Positions 1 through 10,130 of a stretch of 64,000 nt of DNA are shown here, in pieces (position 1 is the first letter of the stretch; each line of letters starts with the position of its first letter). A model generated the notes under the pieces. It ran no database searches. It saw nothing but the letters and a program-made list of their open reading frames with translations, and had not been told where the DNA came from. The DNA is from Branchipolynoe longqiensis (lineage: Eukaryota; Annelida; Polychaeta; Phyllodocida; Polynoidae): positions 42,865,798 through 42,929,797 of the forward strand of contig CM059196.1 in assembly GCA_030323885.1 (NCBI GenBank), given 5' to 3'. A program made the translations under genes and the position numbers.

Positions 1-440
1 GGGGGTGGGGGTGGGGTTGGTGGAGGCTGTCCTCTACCCTTGTGCATTTACTACATACAATGATACAGCTATTGCTAATTGATTCATCTAGAGTTCTCCA
101 AACACGCCATCTCAGAGAAAATCCCAGATGCCTAATAGTGCAAATGCATTACTTAAACTGCACATTTAACGCCATCTGCCAACCATCTGGGAACCATCTT
201 CCAACCATTTGGGAATCATCTGGGAATCATTTGGGAATCATCTGGGAACCATCTCAAGGATTCACAATGATGCCCACCTACCCACAAGTCCCACCTGCCT
301 CATGCAGTCCCCAGATACCTGGGGACGCCTCATAAGCCCCCAGGTTCACATCCGGTCTGGTGCAGCAGGCCATGGCCGCCTCCCAGCGTCCCCAGACACC
401 CTGCAGTACCAACAATTTACTCACCTTCTCAGACAACGTG
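1..440. other. Unassigned non-coding stretch
   Basis: No gene or recognisable element is visible. The short open frames here have no domain-like composition. A short degenerate tandem repeat lies at 178-255. Confidence 0.5.
178..255. repeat. Degenerate ~11-bp tandem repeat
   Basis: About seven diverged units of a CATCTGGGAAC-like motif follow one another. Units alternate between GGGAACC and GGGAATC forms, so this looks like a small, old slippage repeat. Confidence 0.6.
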
Positions 441-690
441 GCCAGGCACGGTGGCCGAATCGGTAGAGTGCAGGCTTTCTGCGTGGACGGTCGGGAGTTC
501 GAATTCCAGCAGTCAAACCGATAACTTATCAAATTGATACTTGTCGCTACCTAGTCTGGTGCTCGGCATTAATAGGATAGGATAAGGATTGGGTAGCACA
601 GTATCAGGATAATGTGAATGTGTGGGACATTGGGTCATGGTGCCAGCAGCCTGGTCTCCCAGTGGGGCAGAACTATAACGCACTATACCA
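441..690 (+). mobile_element. tRNA-derived SINE, 3' truncated
   Basis: Best plus-strand example of the dominant SINE head. An A-box-like TGGCCGAATCGG lies at 452-463 and a B-box-like GAGTTCGAATTCC at 495-507, about 43 bp apart as in tRNA genes. These would be internal RNA polymerase III promoter elements. The shared central body follows (ACTTGTCGCTACCTAG, then GGCATTAATAGGATAGG, then the GGTCTCCCAGTGGGGC block). The 3' tail seen in full copies is missing and the copy runs into the 28-bp minisatellite. Confidence 0.85.
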
Positions 691-699
691 CGTGTTCGC

Positions 700-1745
700 A
701 GTATTAGAGGGGGGTGAGGGTTGGAGGGTTGTCGGTGTTGGAGGGGGTGCATGTTGTTGGCGGGTTGGTGGTAATGGAGGGGGTGCGGGTTACTGTTGGT
801 GTTGGAGAGGGTGTGGGTTGTTGGCAGGTTGGCAGTGTTAGAGCAAGTGTGGGTTGTTGTCGGTGTTGGAGGAGGTGATGGTTATTGGCGGTGTTGGAGG
901 GCTTGCAGGTTGTTGGCAGTGTTGGAGGGCTTGCAGGTTGTTGGCAGTGTTGGAGGGCTTGCAGGTTGTTGGCAGTGTTGGAGGGCTTGCAGGTTGTTGG
1001 CAGTGTTGGAGGGCTTGCAGGTTGTTGGCAGTGTTGGAGGGCTTGCAGGTTGTTGGCAGTGTTGGAGGGCTTGCAGGTTGTTGGCAGTGTTGGAGGGCTT
1101 GCAGGTTGTTGGCAGTGTTGGAGGGCTTGCAGGTTGTTGGCAGTGTTGGAGGGCTTGCAGGTTGTTGGCAGTGTTGGAGGGCTTGTAGGTTGTTGGCAGT
1201 GTTGGAGGGCTTGCAGGTTGTTGGCAGTATTGGAGGGCATGCAGGTTGTTGGTTGTGTTGGGGGGTGCAGGTTGTTGGTGGTGTTGGAGGGCATGCAGGT
1301 TGTTGGTGGTGTTGGAGTTGTTGGTGTTGGAGGGGGTGCAGGTTGTTGGTGGTGTTGGAGGGGGTGCCAGTTGTTGGTGGTGTTGGAGGGGGTGCATGTT
1401 GTTGGTGGTGTTGGGGGGCATGCAGGTTGTTGGTGGTGTTGGAGGGGGTGCAGGTTGTTGGTTGTGTTGGAGGGGGTGCAGGTTGTTGGTTGTGTTGGAG
1501 GGGGTGCAGGTTGTTGGTGGTGTTGGAGGGGGTGCAGGTTGTTGGTGGTGTTGGAGGGTGTGCATGTTGTTGGTGGTGTTGGAGGGCATGCAGGTTGTTG
1601 CTGGTGTTGCAGGGTTGGCGGGTTGTTGGTGGTGTGGGGAGGGCAGGCAGGTTGTTGGTGGAGGGTTGGCGGGTTGTTGGCGGTGTGGGAGGGCGTGCAG
1701 GTTGTTGGTGGTGTTGGAGTGGGTGCAGGTTGGTGGTGGTGTTGA
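700..1745. repeat. 28-bp minisatellite array
   Basis: The core at about 889-1230 holds roughly a dozen nearly identical 28-bp units (GGCAGTGTTGGAGGGCTTGC plus AGGTTGTT). It is flanked on both sides by diverged GGTGTTGGAGGGGGTGCAGG variants. Three units make 84 bp, so several frames stay open on both strands. This explains the long Cys/Trp-rich and Thr/Pro-rich frames, which I treat as artefacts. Identical central units imply recent homogenisation or expansion. Confidence 0.93.
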
Positions 1746-2247
1746 AGCGTTGGTGGGCCTCCGGTGTGCACAATAAGGACATGTCTGGGTGCCGAACACA
1801 GGCAGTGCTGAGCTCTATACGACCCGAGTGGTGCCGCATGTCGGGAGACATGTAATAAATGCAGCACAGTATATTACACTGTGTCCTGGACCCAGATTTA
1901 GGACCGCACCCCCCCCCCCCCCCAACACCCAGAGCCATGGTGCAGATTAAACTGGCAGACAGGTTGTACACTGCAGTGCCTCTTTTTATTCAGTGATAAA
2001 CAGGAAGGGTAGTGGCCCTGGTTTAGCTATGCAATGATACTGCTTTCTCCTAGGACCAGAGTTCTGTTCCGGTTCAGTCATATACGTGTTGTGCATAATT
2101 GATTACGTGAATATGAATAATGTGTAGATGACGATTATTAGTGTTGTTAGCGTATGCGCCATACAAACTCATTACATATTCACTGTGGGCTAACCAGTGC
2201 TCCGAAACTAGACCAGGCGCTTAGATACAATACAGTCATCAAACATG
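1746..2247. other. Unassigned stretch with poly-C run
   Basis: No gene is seen. A run of 15 C lies at 1909-1923. The rest is unique-looking, moderately AT-rich DNA. Confidence 0.5.
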
Positions 2248-2604
2248 TTAAAGTTGCATAGTCCGATGGTTTCAAGTTTCTGTCATTTTCTGAGTTAAAT
2301 TTATTCGGTTGATCGTTATAATCTACATTATTTTAGTTTGAAGTAACTTATAATTTAAATGTCTAACTTTTGAGATATTTGAATTGCAAACATGCCAAAT
2401 TAATTTTGGAAAGCATGCCAAATTAATTGTGGCAAGCATGCCAAAACTCTGAGACACTATAGGATTCTGCAGTAACAAGTTCTATTCAAATCCTTCTATG
2501 TGGTGACAAATGTTTGATAAGTTCACCAGTATCTAAATTAGAAAATTTAGATAATTGCTTTGGGGTTACAAATTCGATGTTTTCATCGGACTACGCAGGT
2601 TTAA
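2248..2604 (+). mobile_element. TTAA-bounded MITE, copy 1 (near full length)
   Basis: Begins TTAAAGTTGCATAGTCCGAT at 2248 and ends with the inverted counterpart ATCGGACTACGCAGGTTTAA at 2604. The length of 357 bp matches the copies at 19186 and 31601. It has no coding capacity, so it is a non-autonomous DNA transposon. TTAA target duplications are known for piggyBac and Kolobok superfamilies. Which one applies cannot be decided without an autonomous relative. Confidence 0.88.
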
Positions 2605-3640
2605 ACAATTATTGCAGTCTTGTGCTCCTGTGCTACCATGTTGTAAAATGTTCCGATATTTGAGACCATGGAGGATGATGAGAACTACTCTAAAATAAAT
2701 TGAAATGGTCTATATAATGGTAGATGGTATGTAAAACCAAAGGCATATAAGGTATATGTAGTGTTGGTGATCTATTACTAATTAAAGATAGAAATTGTAT
2801 ATTAATATAGATAGTGAGAGAGGGTCACTTCTTGACATGAGGGAGGGTCACTTCTTGACAGGTGAGAGTCTTTGGAACTCTCCTCACATACCCCCTCCCC
2901 CCAAGTGTTATTTACGGATCACTGTACACCAGACACAACAGGGCACTGTAGCCAGACATAACCATGCTTTGGTTACAAGGATATTGAATGTTCATTCGTT
3001 GAATAAGAATGCCTGTTGGTGATTGGAGGGATTAATCAGGTGTGTACAGCCATCTTGGATTCTAAAACCTATATATATAATAAACTAAGCAAGCTCCTTC
3101 TGGTTCCTTCGGCACACTCTATATCTTGCCTTCCTTCTCTATACTTGCCTGTAGTGATTTCCTATTTAGCCTGCCTACACAACCACAACCACAACTGTCG
3201 GCGGTCAACTTTACAGTACTATGCTTGAAAACAGGACAATCCATTCCTTGTTTTTTGTTTGTTCAGTTTGGTTTTAAGTTCTAGCAAGATCTAAGGTCAT
3301 ATCAATATGGTCCTTGCATAGGAGATTCTGACTGGCATACCGATGTCATATATCCCTGGAATTTTATAATAATTAATTTGCAGTTATCATAAATCGCAGA
3401 AATCCCCGAATTGTTCTTAGGCTCCCTCTGAGCTCATTACATTTAACCTTGACCTGCATTATCCTGTATATATATCTTTATTACCTGCATTATCCTGTGC
3501 TTCTCCATTATCATGACATTAACCTGTACTATCCTGTATATATGAGCACCCAATAAATGTGCTTTTTCTCCACTTCCGCCTTCTCTTCCTTCCTTGTCGC
3601 ACATCAACAATTTATACTTGTTGTACCTATCCTCACATTT
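2605..3640. other. Unassigned AT-rich stretch with small direct repeats
   Basis: No gene is seen. A roughly 18-bp motif (GAGGGTCACTTCTTGACA) occurs twice in tandem near 2818-2862. A CCTGCATTATCCTGT-type motif occurs about three times at 3450-3545. The remainder is AT-rich and unremarkable. Confidence 0.5.
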
Positions 3641-3722
3641 GGCATTAGTAGGATAGGGCAAGGATCAGTAGAATGAGGAAGACCAATTGTCCACGAATGA
3701 CATATTATTTGCTTAATCAACT
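3641..3722 (+). mobile_element. SINE fragment with alternative 3' domain (tail B)
   Basis: Starts in the SINE central body (GGCATTAGTAGGATAGGGCA). It then departs from the common tail into AATGAGGAAGACCAATTGTC and a terminus reading TTGCTTAATCAACTA. The same junction and tail occur in inverse orientation at 6011-6240 and 26014-26222, so this is a shared alternative 3' end and not a random break. Confidence 0.7.
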
Positions 3723-4326
3723 AATGTATGGGACGAAAACATTTTTTTTTAAAGTGTCCCCCATCCAATTCACATTTTATATTTTCTAATTTTAAAATAT
3801 TCTCCAGGGTGAGAGGTCATCAAGATATCCCAGGAACTTCATAGTCCCAGTCAAGGAACTTGCTACCTTGCTTTGTGGTCATAAATCATCTTTATAACAA
3901 CAGTTCCAAGCCTGGGACTTTGCTCTGCGGGGCACCCTGACTACCCTTCATGAATATTCAGTAGCCATATCTCGGCTCAGGCACCATATCGCCTCAAACA
4001 CAAGAGGCCATCGTCGAAAACCGGAAACGCGCACAGAGCCGTCTGATCCCTTAGACTATGATGATGCCAACACCGGGTTAAAGCCTTGGCATTGTGGGAA
4101 GGAACTCACGAAGCTGTGGCTTAGGCGCGCCAGGCAAAGGGGCTTGTAAACCACGTAGGGATATTCTGCACGCCCCACCAAAGTGACGGCAGCAATTTTA
4201 GCGAAGGGCAATGGTCAAGGTAAATGATCATTATCAAGTGCTTCCAAGTAGTGGGTTGCCCGGAGGTTTACATCCAAGCAACATTTGAGGTCATATCCTA
4301 CAGATGCTGTCATTTGGACACCTTAG
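3723..4326. other. Unassigned stretch
   Basis: No gene, repeat array or terminal inverted repeat was recognised. Frames are short and interrupted. Confidence 0.45.
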
Positions 4327-4386
4327 TCATAACTGATTGATTGATTGGTGGTTGCTTTACGACGTGTCGGCAGCATAGTCATATCT
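4327..4386 (-). mobile_element. LINE 3'-tail fragment
   Basis: On the plus strand it reads (GATT)n, then TGGTGGTTGCTTTACGACGT and GTCGGCAGCATAGTCATAT. The same sequence lies directly beyond the reverse transcriptase remnant at 30840-31426, so I read this as a severely 5'-truncated minus-strand insertion of that LINE, or of a SINE sharing its tail. Confidence 0.7.
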
Positions 4387-4497
4387 ATCTTCAGATTAGA
4401 CTTTAGATAGCACATTTATTACTACTGCATGTGTAAGTCTAAAAAAAACGACACGTGGCATATTACTAACTCATTTGTAAGTTTTCAAAAGAAGAAA

Positions 4498-4802
4498 CAT
4501 CTAAGGTCATATCAGGAAGGGTACCGACATGTGACAGTGCGCAATCATGGCAACTTTATAGTGTTGCCCCACTGGGAGATCAGGCGGTCTGCACCATGAC
4601 CTGATATCCCACTCAGTCACATTATCCTGATACTGAGCTAACCATTCATCATTGCCATATGCTACTAATGCAGAGTGCCAGGCTAGGTAGTGACAAGTAC
4701 CAATGTTATAAATAATTGGTTTCAATCTGGATTGACTCGGCTAGTATTCGAACGCCCGCCCTTCCACATGGGAAGCCTGCGCTCTACCAATCCGGCCCAA
4801 TC
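4498..4802 (-). mobile_element. tRNA-derived SINE, nearly complete
   Basis: Minus-strand copy. The plus strand runs from tail (CATCTAAGGTCATATCAGG) through body (CCACTGGGAGATCAGGC, CACTCAGTCACATTATCCTG) to the tRNA-like head. The head ends in CTCTACCAATCCGGCC, the inverse of the A-box region. The terminal simple-repeat tail is missing. Confidence 0.85.
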
Positions 4803-4925
4803 GTAGGTAGTGACAAGTATAAATTTGTATAAGTAGTTGGCTTCACTCGGCCAGGTTTTGTAACCCAGCACAGGAAGCCAGCCATCGCTGTTGGCGATTG
4901 CACCATCCCGTCTGGTCCGCCACGT
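4803..4925 (-). mobile_element. SINE head fragment directly abutting the previous copy
   Basis: A second SINE head and body start (TAGGTAGTGACAAGTATAAA through GGCGATTGCACCATCCCGTC) follows the preceding copy without a gap. Either two insertions landed side by side or a partial duplication occurred. The head resembles the subtype ending GATGG...CCCGTCTGGTC on the plus strand. Confidence 0.7.
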
Positions 4926-5095
4926 ATTTACAAAGGGGAGTGCTGGAATGAGGGATGTACGTGACTGAAAGCAATGTGAATGAGACGATACTCTCAGACA
5001 CTCCATTTCGAGACAACATTTTCACGCCTTTAAAACTTCTACCTTCCACTTTAATAGGCCATCTCCAAAAACTCATATAAAGATTAGAGACTCAA

Positions 5096-5623
5096 TTAAA
5101 GCGGCACAGCCCGATGAAAGCATCAAATTTAGTCAAACAAAATATTGACGTACATCTGGATATTCACATCCAACTTAGATATTGCTGCACTCGTGAAAAT
5201 TTATTGCAGCTTGGTGTTTCTGTGCTATGTTGCTAGGCTGGAAAATGGGTCAACAAAACCTATGTTCAGCATTTCACTGCGCATGTCTAAAAGAATTTCT
5301 CACCTTATTACTTCAAATATCTCCATAGTTAACGCCTTACAATTAATTATATCACCACAATCCCACCAACAGTTAAACGCCTCCGTGGTTAACTACAAGG
5401 AGCCTGGTATTCCATCATGTTGTATGAACTATATTTGTGTATTTAACTATGGCTGGAAGACAAGCGCCATCGGCGCCGAAAAAAAGAATATCCACATGAA
5501 TACAACATCTAACAACAACAAAATGAAGTAAATTAGATCATAAAAATCAATACAATATATTTATTCATAAAAAAAACAAAAAAGGCAAAAGCTCAAAACC
5601 AAAAAAATTATGCAACTCTAAAG
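5096..5623 (-). mobile_element. Diverged TTAA-bounded MITE
   Basis: TTAAAGCGGCACAGCCCGAT at 5096 and AAAATTATGCAACTCTAAA near 5621 match the degenerate termini. Internal pieces (AACTTAGATATTGCTGCAC, ACTTCAAATATCTCCATAG) match the family. At about 528 bp it is longer than full copies, suggesting internal insertions or a more complete older member. Confidence 0.65.
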
Positions 5624-6010
5624 AGTGGAAACTTAAGAGGCTAAAACAAATATTTAGTTTGAATCTGAATATTCCTCATCGCAGCCAACTCGAGAGAATC
5701 GCAAACCTGGAATAAACCACAACAACACCAACAAAGAAGAAAAGGCTACTTAAAGGGAAGTTGGGTATACTACTCAGAGTGGCATGTTGAGAGTACTCAC
5801 AGAAGGTCGTTGTGGTGCAATTGCACAGCGCACGCACAACTGAAATACACTTTGTTTCTATGTAGGTTATTATTATTATTTTTTTTAATATCTTTTTATA
5901 AATAAAGTTCTAAGTTGTTACCTAGATCTAGTTGAAATGGACTGGAACAGATTTGTCCAATAAGTTGTTTTGTTGTTATTTTTTATGTTGCTATTCTTGT
6001 TATGGCTAGA
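5624..6010. other. Unassigned AT-rich stretch
   Basis: No gene is seen. A short palindrome-containing stretch (GTGGTGCAATTGCACAGC) lies near 5814. The rest is AT-rich with T runs. Confidence 0.45.
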
Positions 6011-6240
6011 TTCATTGATTAAGGTGCGTAAATTTAAATCGCAGACAAATTGCTCTTCCTCATTCCACTGCTCCTCATCCTATTCTAGTAATGCAGAGGG
6101 CCAGGCTTGGTAACGACAAGTACACATTGTCATAATTCATATAATTCCTTTGACTCAGTCATTTGAAAAGAGGGATTTACAATCGCAAGACCTGCCACAT
6201 GGGAAGCGAGTGCTCAACACATCCGGTCATCCCGCCTGGT
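6011..6240 (-). mobile_element. SINE with alternative 3' domain (tail B)
   Basis: The plus strand begins TTCATTGATTAAGGTGCGTA, then AAATTTAAATCGCAGACAAA, then joins the normal SINE body at TAATGCAGAGGGCCAGGC. It ends with a tRNA-like head (CATCCGGTCATCCCGCCTGG). It shares its tail and junction with 26014-26222. Confidence 0.75.
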
Positions 6241-6660
6241 ATTATGTACCAATGGTCGACTAATCTATCCACAGCGACGGCTAATTCACAGCAACATCCG
6301 GGACACTTAATGAATATTCATGTTGGAAATCCCCTGCCCAGAACCAGACTAGCCCTGTAAAGAAGCGGTTGCAGCAGATTAGTGTATTCGATCTGTATCT
6401 TTATTTCAGACTACATGCGCTTTGCCACTGGACTAGTCTCGAGTGGAATCTCTACAGAGGTCACTTCCGGGTCACACAATAACTACTGCGTGGGCTGCCG
6501 GGTCGAACATAAATGTATACCCGCCCACCAAATTCCCCTTTCCCACCCCCTGTCAGGTGGACACGTGCGTACACTGTGTGTCACGTGACTGGCTCTGCGC
6601 GTGCTAATTGGTCGCTGGTCAACACAGTGTGAATCCAATCAATGTCGAAGTGAGAAGCAG
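6241..6660. other. Unassigned stretch
   Basis: No gene is supported. GC content rises and CACGTG/CACGTGAC-like motifs lie near 6561-6590, but there is no other promoter evidence. Confidence 0.4.
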
Positions 6661-7090
6661 GGAGTTCCACTCCACCCCCCCCCCCTACCCCTTCACCCCA
6701 TACAGTACTCCCCATCTCGGACCCTTCCTCTCCCAACCACCATCCTTTCCCCTCCACCCCACACACTGCCCCCCTCCTTCGAGCCACCACCTCCTTCCTC
6801 CTCCTCCCTCCTCACCCCCCCCCCCACTCTTTCCCCCTTTACCGCCCACCAGCCCCACTCCTCCCCCTCCTTTACCGTTCACCGTCTCCACTCCTCCCTC
6901 ACCCATCTCACTTTCACTCTCCTCAACCACCACAATCGTAAGGGAAGGGGAGGGGTAGAGGAGGAGGAGTAGGGAGAAGTAGGCGAGAGGGGAGAGGGGA
7001 TAAGGGATATGGGACAGGGGATATGGGACAGGGGAGAGGGGACAGGGGAGAGGGGGAAGGGGACAGGGGACAGGGGAGAGAAAGAAGGTG
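6661..7090. repeat. Polypyrimidine tract joined to polypurine tract
   Basis: 6661-6935 is almost pure C/T (many CCCC and CCTCC blocks). 6940-7090 is almost pure G/A (GGGGACAGGGGAGAGG repeats). Open frames here are Pro/Ser- or Gly/Glu-rich and not credible proteins. The opposite composition of the halves could allow extended intrastrand pairing. Confidence 0.85.
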
Positions 7091-7096
7091 AAGTGG

Positions 7097-7430
7097 GTTG
7101 ATTGGTTGGTTGTTGGAGTTTTACGTCCTGGCAACATCTAAGGTCATATCGGGACGGGTACCACCTTGTGATAGTGTACACTCATGGTGACTTTATAGTG
7201 TTGTCCCACTGGGAAATTAAGCCACCGGCACCGTGACCAGATATCCCATTCAGTCACATTATTCTGACACTGAGCTAACCAGTCCTTGCCGGATCCTAGT
7301 AATGCCGAGGCTAGGTGCCAGGCTAGGAAGCAACAAATATCAAGCCATTGGTTTGACTCGACCGGGAACCAAACTCTAGATTTCTCGCATGCGAGGCCCA
7401 TGCTCTACTGATTCGGCCACCGCGCCCGGT
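7097..7430 (-). mobile_element. Full-length tRNA-derived SINE
   Basis: On the plus strand it opens with the (GGTT)n tail, TTGTTGGAGTTTTACGTCCT and CATCTAAGGTCATATCGGG. It runs through the whole body and closes with the tRNA-like head CTCTACTGATTCGGCCACCG CGCCCGGT. About 334 bp, one of the best length standards for the family in this window. Confidence 0.92.
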
Positions 7431-8230
7431 TTTTTAAAAAGTAGATGGGGAAACTAGTTAAATCAGCTGATTGTTCGAGAAGCCATGAGATTATTAGGCT
7501 CGTCCAGGCTTGGTCTGACTGCCAAGCTCTTGGCTATTCACATATGGTCCGACGAGGTGGCTGGCAATGGTTTGGGAGAAAACCCGAATGGAATGCACAG
7601 ACAGGGAGGAGTTCGGGGATGAGGGGCTGGGTGAGGGGGGAGTGGGGGGGGGGGTGCATGCTGAGGTGGCGATGGGGGTCCCCGGGAGGACTAAGTGGGC
7701 GCTGGGCTGAGGGCGGCGGCGCGGCAGCGACCAGAGAGGGGCGCAGTGAGATGCCACGCCCGACAGGGGGCGCGCACTGGAAGTGCCACAATGTGTCTAG
7801 ATTGGGCGGGGGCGGGGTCGGAGGGTGGTCGGAGGGTGGTCGGAGTGTTGTCAATAGACCCGACGGAGACAGCGTAGGACTGATGGGTGGACGGGTAGGA
7901 GGGTGGACGGTGGACGGGTAGGCGGGTAGGTGGGTTGATGGGAAGGCGGGTGGATGGGTAAGCGGGTGGATAGGTAAGCGGGTGGATAGGTAAGCGGGTG
8001 GATATGTAAGCGGGTGGATGGGTAAGCGGGTGGACGGGAAGGGAGGAGAGGAGAGGATGAGAGGAGAAGAGCGGAGGAAGGGAGGAAGGGAGGAGGGGAG
8101 GAGAAAGGAGATAGGACTTAGGAGGGAGTAGTTGGAAGCCGTGGGGCGGGGGAGGGGGGAGGGGGGGGGGGAGGAGGAGTAAGGAGCAGGAGGAGTGTGA
8201 GGGGACAGGAAGATGATGGAGGGGAAGTCC
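7431..8230. repeat. G-rich low-complexity region with 16-bp minisatellite
   Basis: From about 7600 the plus strand becomes strongly G-rich. At 7915-8036 a roughly 16-bp unit (GCGGGTGGATAGGTAA and variants) repeats about seven times, followed by a GGAGGAGAGG-type purine tract to about 8230. Long open frames on both strands are low-complexity artefacts. Confidence 0.8.
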
Positions 8231-9342
8231 CACACCGTCTAGAAAGAAAAATACTAAACAACAACAAGCCCAAAAAAAAGTTTGCTTGCTTCTGGCAGAG
8301 TAAGAAGTAGTTGTATACGCCCACACCACAGCCATCTGGATTGGGGGTGGGGGGAAAGGGGAGGTCGACCATCACTTCCGGTTTGTCAGACGCGGGCGTG
8401 AGTACTTCGGGAAATTCCACCCTCCCGTCGCTGTAATTTGGTCCACGGTCACGTGTTCGGGTAAAATCCTTCGCTTTTAATGCGCTCACCAGCACATCGA
8501 CTCTGCGTCAAATTAACAGCCCTCGCGTTGTCGTGGCCACTGCACTAAGGCAAGGTGAGCCCAGCAGCGCAATAAAGACACCATCCCTCACGCGCAGACT
8601 CTTCCAACCACTTCAAGTTGTCAAAGCGCTCCTCTCGAAGCTGGGTAATACGATGAACATGTCAAAGTTTCAAAGCGAAAACACCTAAAAAGTCGATCTT
8701 GTATAAAAGTCAACAACGCCCCCCGCCCTATTTTTGGCAAAACAAATCTGAATTTTTGTTGTATCGAGATTGTGTACAAGTCGACCCTAGTCCGGACCAG
8801 TTGGTGGTATGGCCATTAACTGTTTACATATGAACAGACCTACCACAAAACCACTTCATGGCAGTGGTCCTTAGAATACAGCACGACCGTACCTTCTACC
8901 ATTGCAGGCAGAATGGAGTTGTCTTGATGAATATTTTAAAGTAGCCGTAATTATTTTACCTTTTGTTGTGTATTCAGACACCGTTTTCTAAAAAGATGTT
9001 ACCCATTGTCAACATGTCATTTACAACATCAAATATCGCAGAAATCAGCAAAGACGCAAAGACCTTTCGTCCACGTAGAATTAAAATTTAAAATGTAAAA
9101 GGATAACCTACTTTCTTTTCTTTTTCCTTTTTTTCTGAAAAAGAAACTGCTGCTCAAAGGATGGACATTTCAAAGGTGTGGTTCCAATGTGCGACCGCCA
9201 CCCCACAACTACACATCCCCCCCCCCACCCCCCACACACACACAGAAACCCTCTTCCCAGACGTGCGTAGTTTGCACGCTTCCTTAACAGTCCCTGGGTA
9301 TGCAATCAATGCAGCTTTCAACAGCCATTTGTCAAACACTGC
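8231..9342. other. Unassigned stretch
   Basis: No gene is identified. It includes a poly-T/TTTTTCC patch near 9112-9137 and a C-rich plus CACACA patch at about 9219-9243. The remainder has no terminal inverted repeats or domains that I recognise. Confidence 0.45.
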
Positions 9343-9397
<55 letters not shown>

Positions 9398-9402
9398 TCA
9401 TT
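9343..9402. repeat. (CTTT)n microsatellite
   Basis: About 14 uninterrupted CTTT units, followed by imperfect CCTTTCCTCC sequence to about 9430. Confidence 0.95.
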
Positions 9403-9559
9403 CTTCCTTTCCTCCTTTCTTCTTCCTGGTCCCTGACAATTGCTCATCGATCTGCAGTGTCTGCGGTGGCTGCTCGCTAGGCAGCAAGTATCTGCATACT
9501 CATATACAGTAGATGTCTCGCTGAAACTCAATAATTCAATCCGACGGCTGCCTGGTGGC

Positions 9560-10130
9560 GTTTCCGGCTTCTACACAGGGTGCGCCACTCCCACCAGAGG
9601 GCGCAAGGGTCACGCTCCCTCCCGTCATAACATCGCAAACTTTCACCAGGATGCACTATGAAGCCAGCGTTTGGTTATTTCAACACAGGGTAGTATGAAA
9701 CTCCCACCAGAGGGCACCAATGGTACACTTCCGCCCCAATGTCACCCATCACCAGAATGCACTACGAAGCCAGCGTTTGGTTATGTCAACACAGGGCAGT
9801 ATGAAACGGCCACCAGAGGGCGCAAGGTGCATGCTCCCTCCCGTCATTAGGACACACTAAGAAGCCAGCGTTTGGTTATGTCAACACAGGGCAGTATATA
9901 ACTCCCACCAGAGGGCACCAATGGTACACTTCCGCCCCAAGGTCACCCATCACCAGAATGCACAACGAAGGCAGCGTTTGGTTATGTCAACACAGGGTAG
10001 TATGAAACTCCCACCAGAGGGCACCAATGGTACCCTTCCGCCCCAATGTCACCCATCACCAGAATGCACTACGAAGCCAGCGTTTGGTTGTGTCAACACA
10101 GGGTAGTATGAAACTCCCACCAGATGGCAC
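9560..10130 (+). repeat. ~106-bp tandem repeat with CTCF-like cores
   Basis: Five to six head-to-tail units. The unit reads AGCCAGCGTTTGGTTATGTC, then AACACAGGGTAGTATG, then CCACCAGAGGGCACC, then CGCCCCAATGTCACCCATCA. Core starts are at 9591, 9704, 9810, 9905, 10011 and 10117, giving spacings of 113, 106, 95, 106 and 106 bp. Confidence 0.92.
9591..10130 (+). promoter_or_regulatory. Six same-orientation CTCF-consensus-like motifs
   Basis: CCACCAGAGGGCGC or CCACCAGAGGGCAC occurs at 9591-9604, 9704-9717, 9810-9823, 9905-9918 and 10011-10024. CCACCAGATGGCAC occurs at 10117-10130. All fit the published bilaterian CTCF core CCASYAGRKGGCRS without mismatch and share one orientation. Binding is inferred from sequence only, and clustering could simply be a by-product of tandem amplification of one motif. 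Confidence 0.55.

Noticed and set aside
452..507. Functional tRNA gene
   Set aside because: A and B boxes are present, but the cloverleaf is imperfect, the copy continues into the SINE body and the same unit recurs many times. It is a SINE head.
704..1971. Long overlapping frames (280-390 codons) on both strands over the 28-bp array
   Set aside because: The period makes three units 84 bp, so frames stay open on both strands simultaneously. The peptides are pure repeats with no domain, and the composition follows the DNA repeat.
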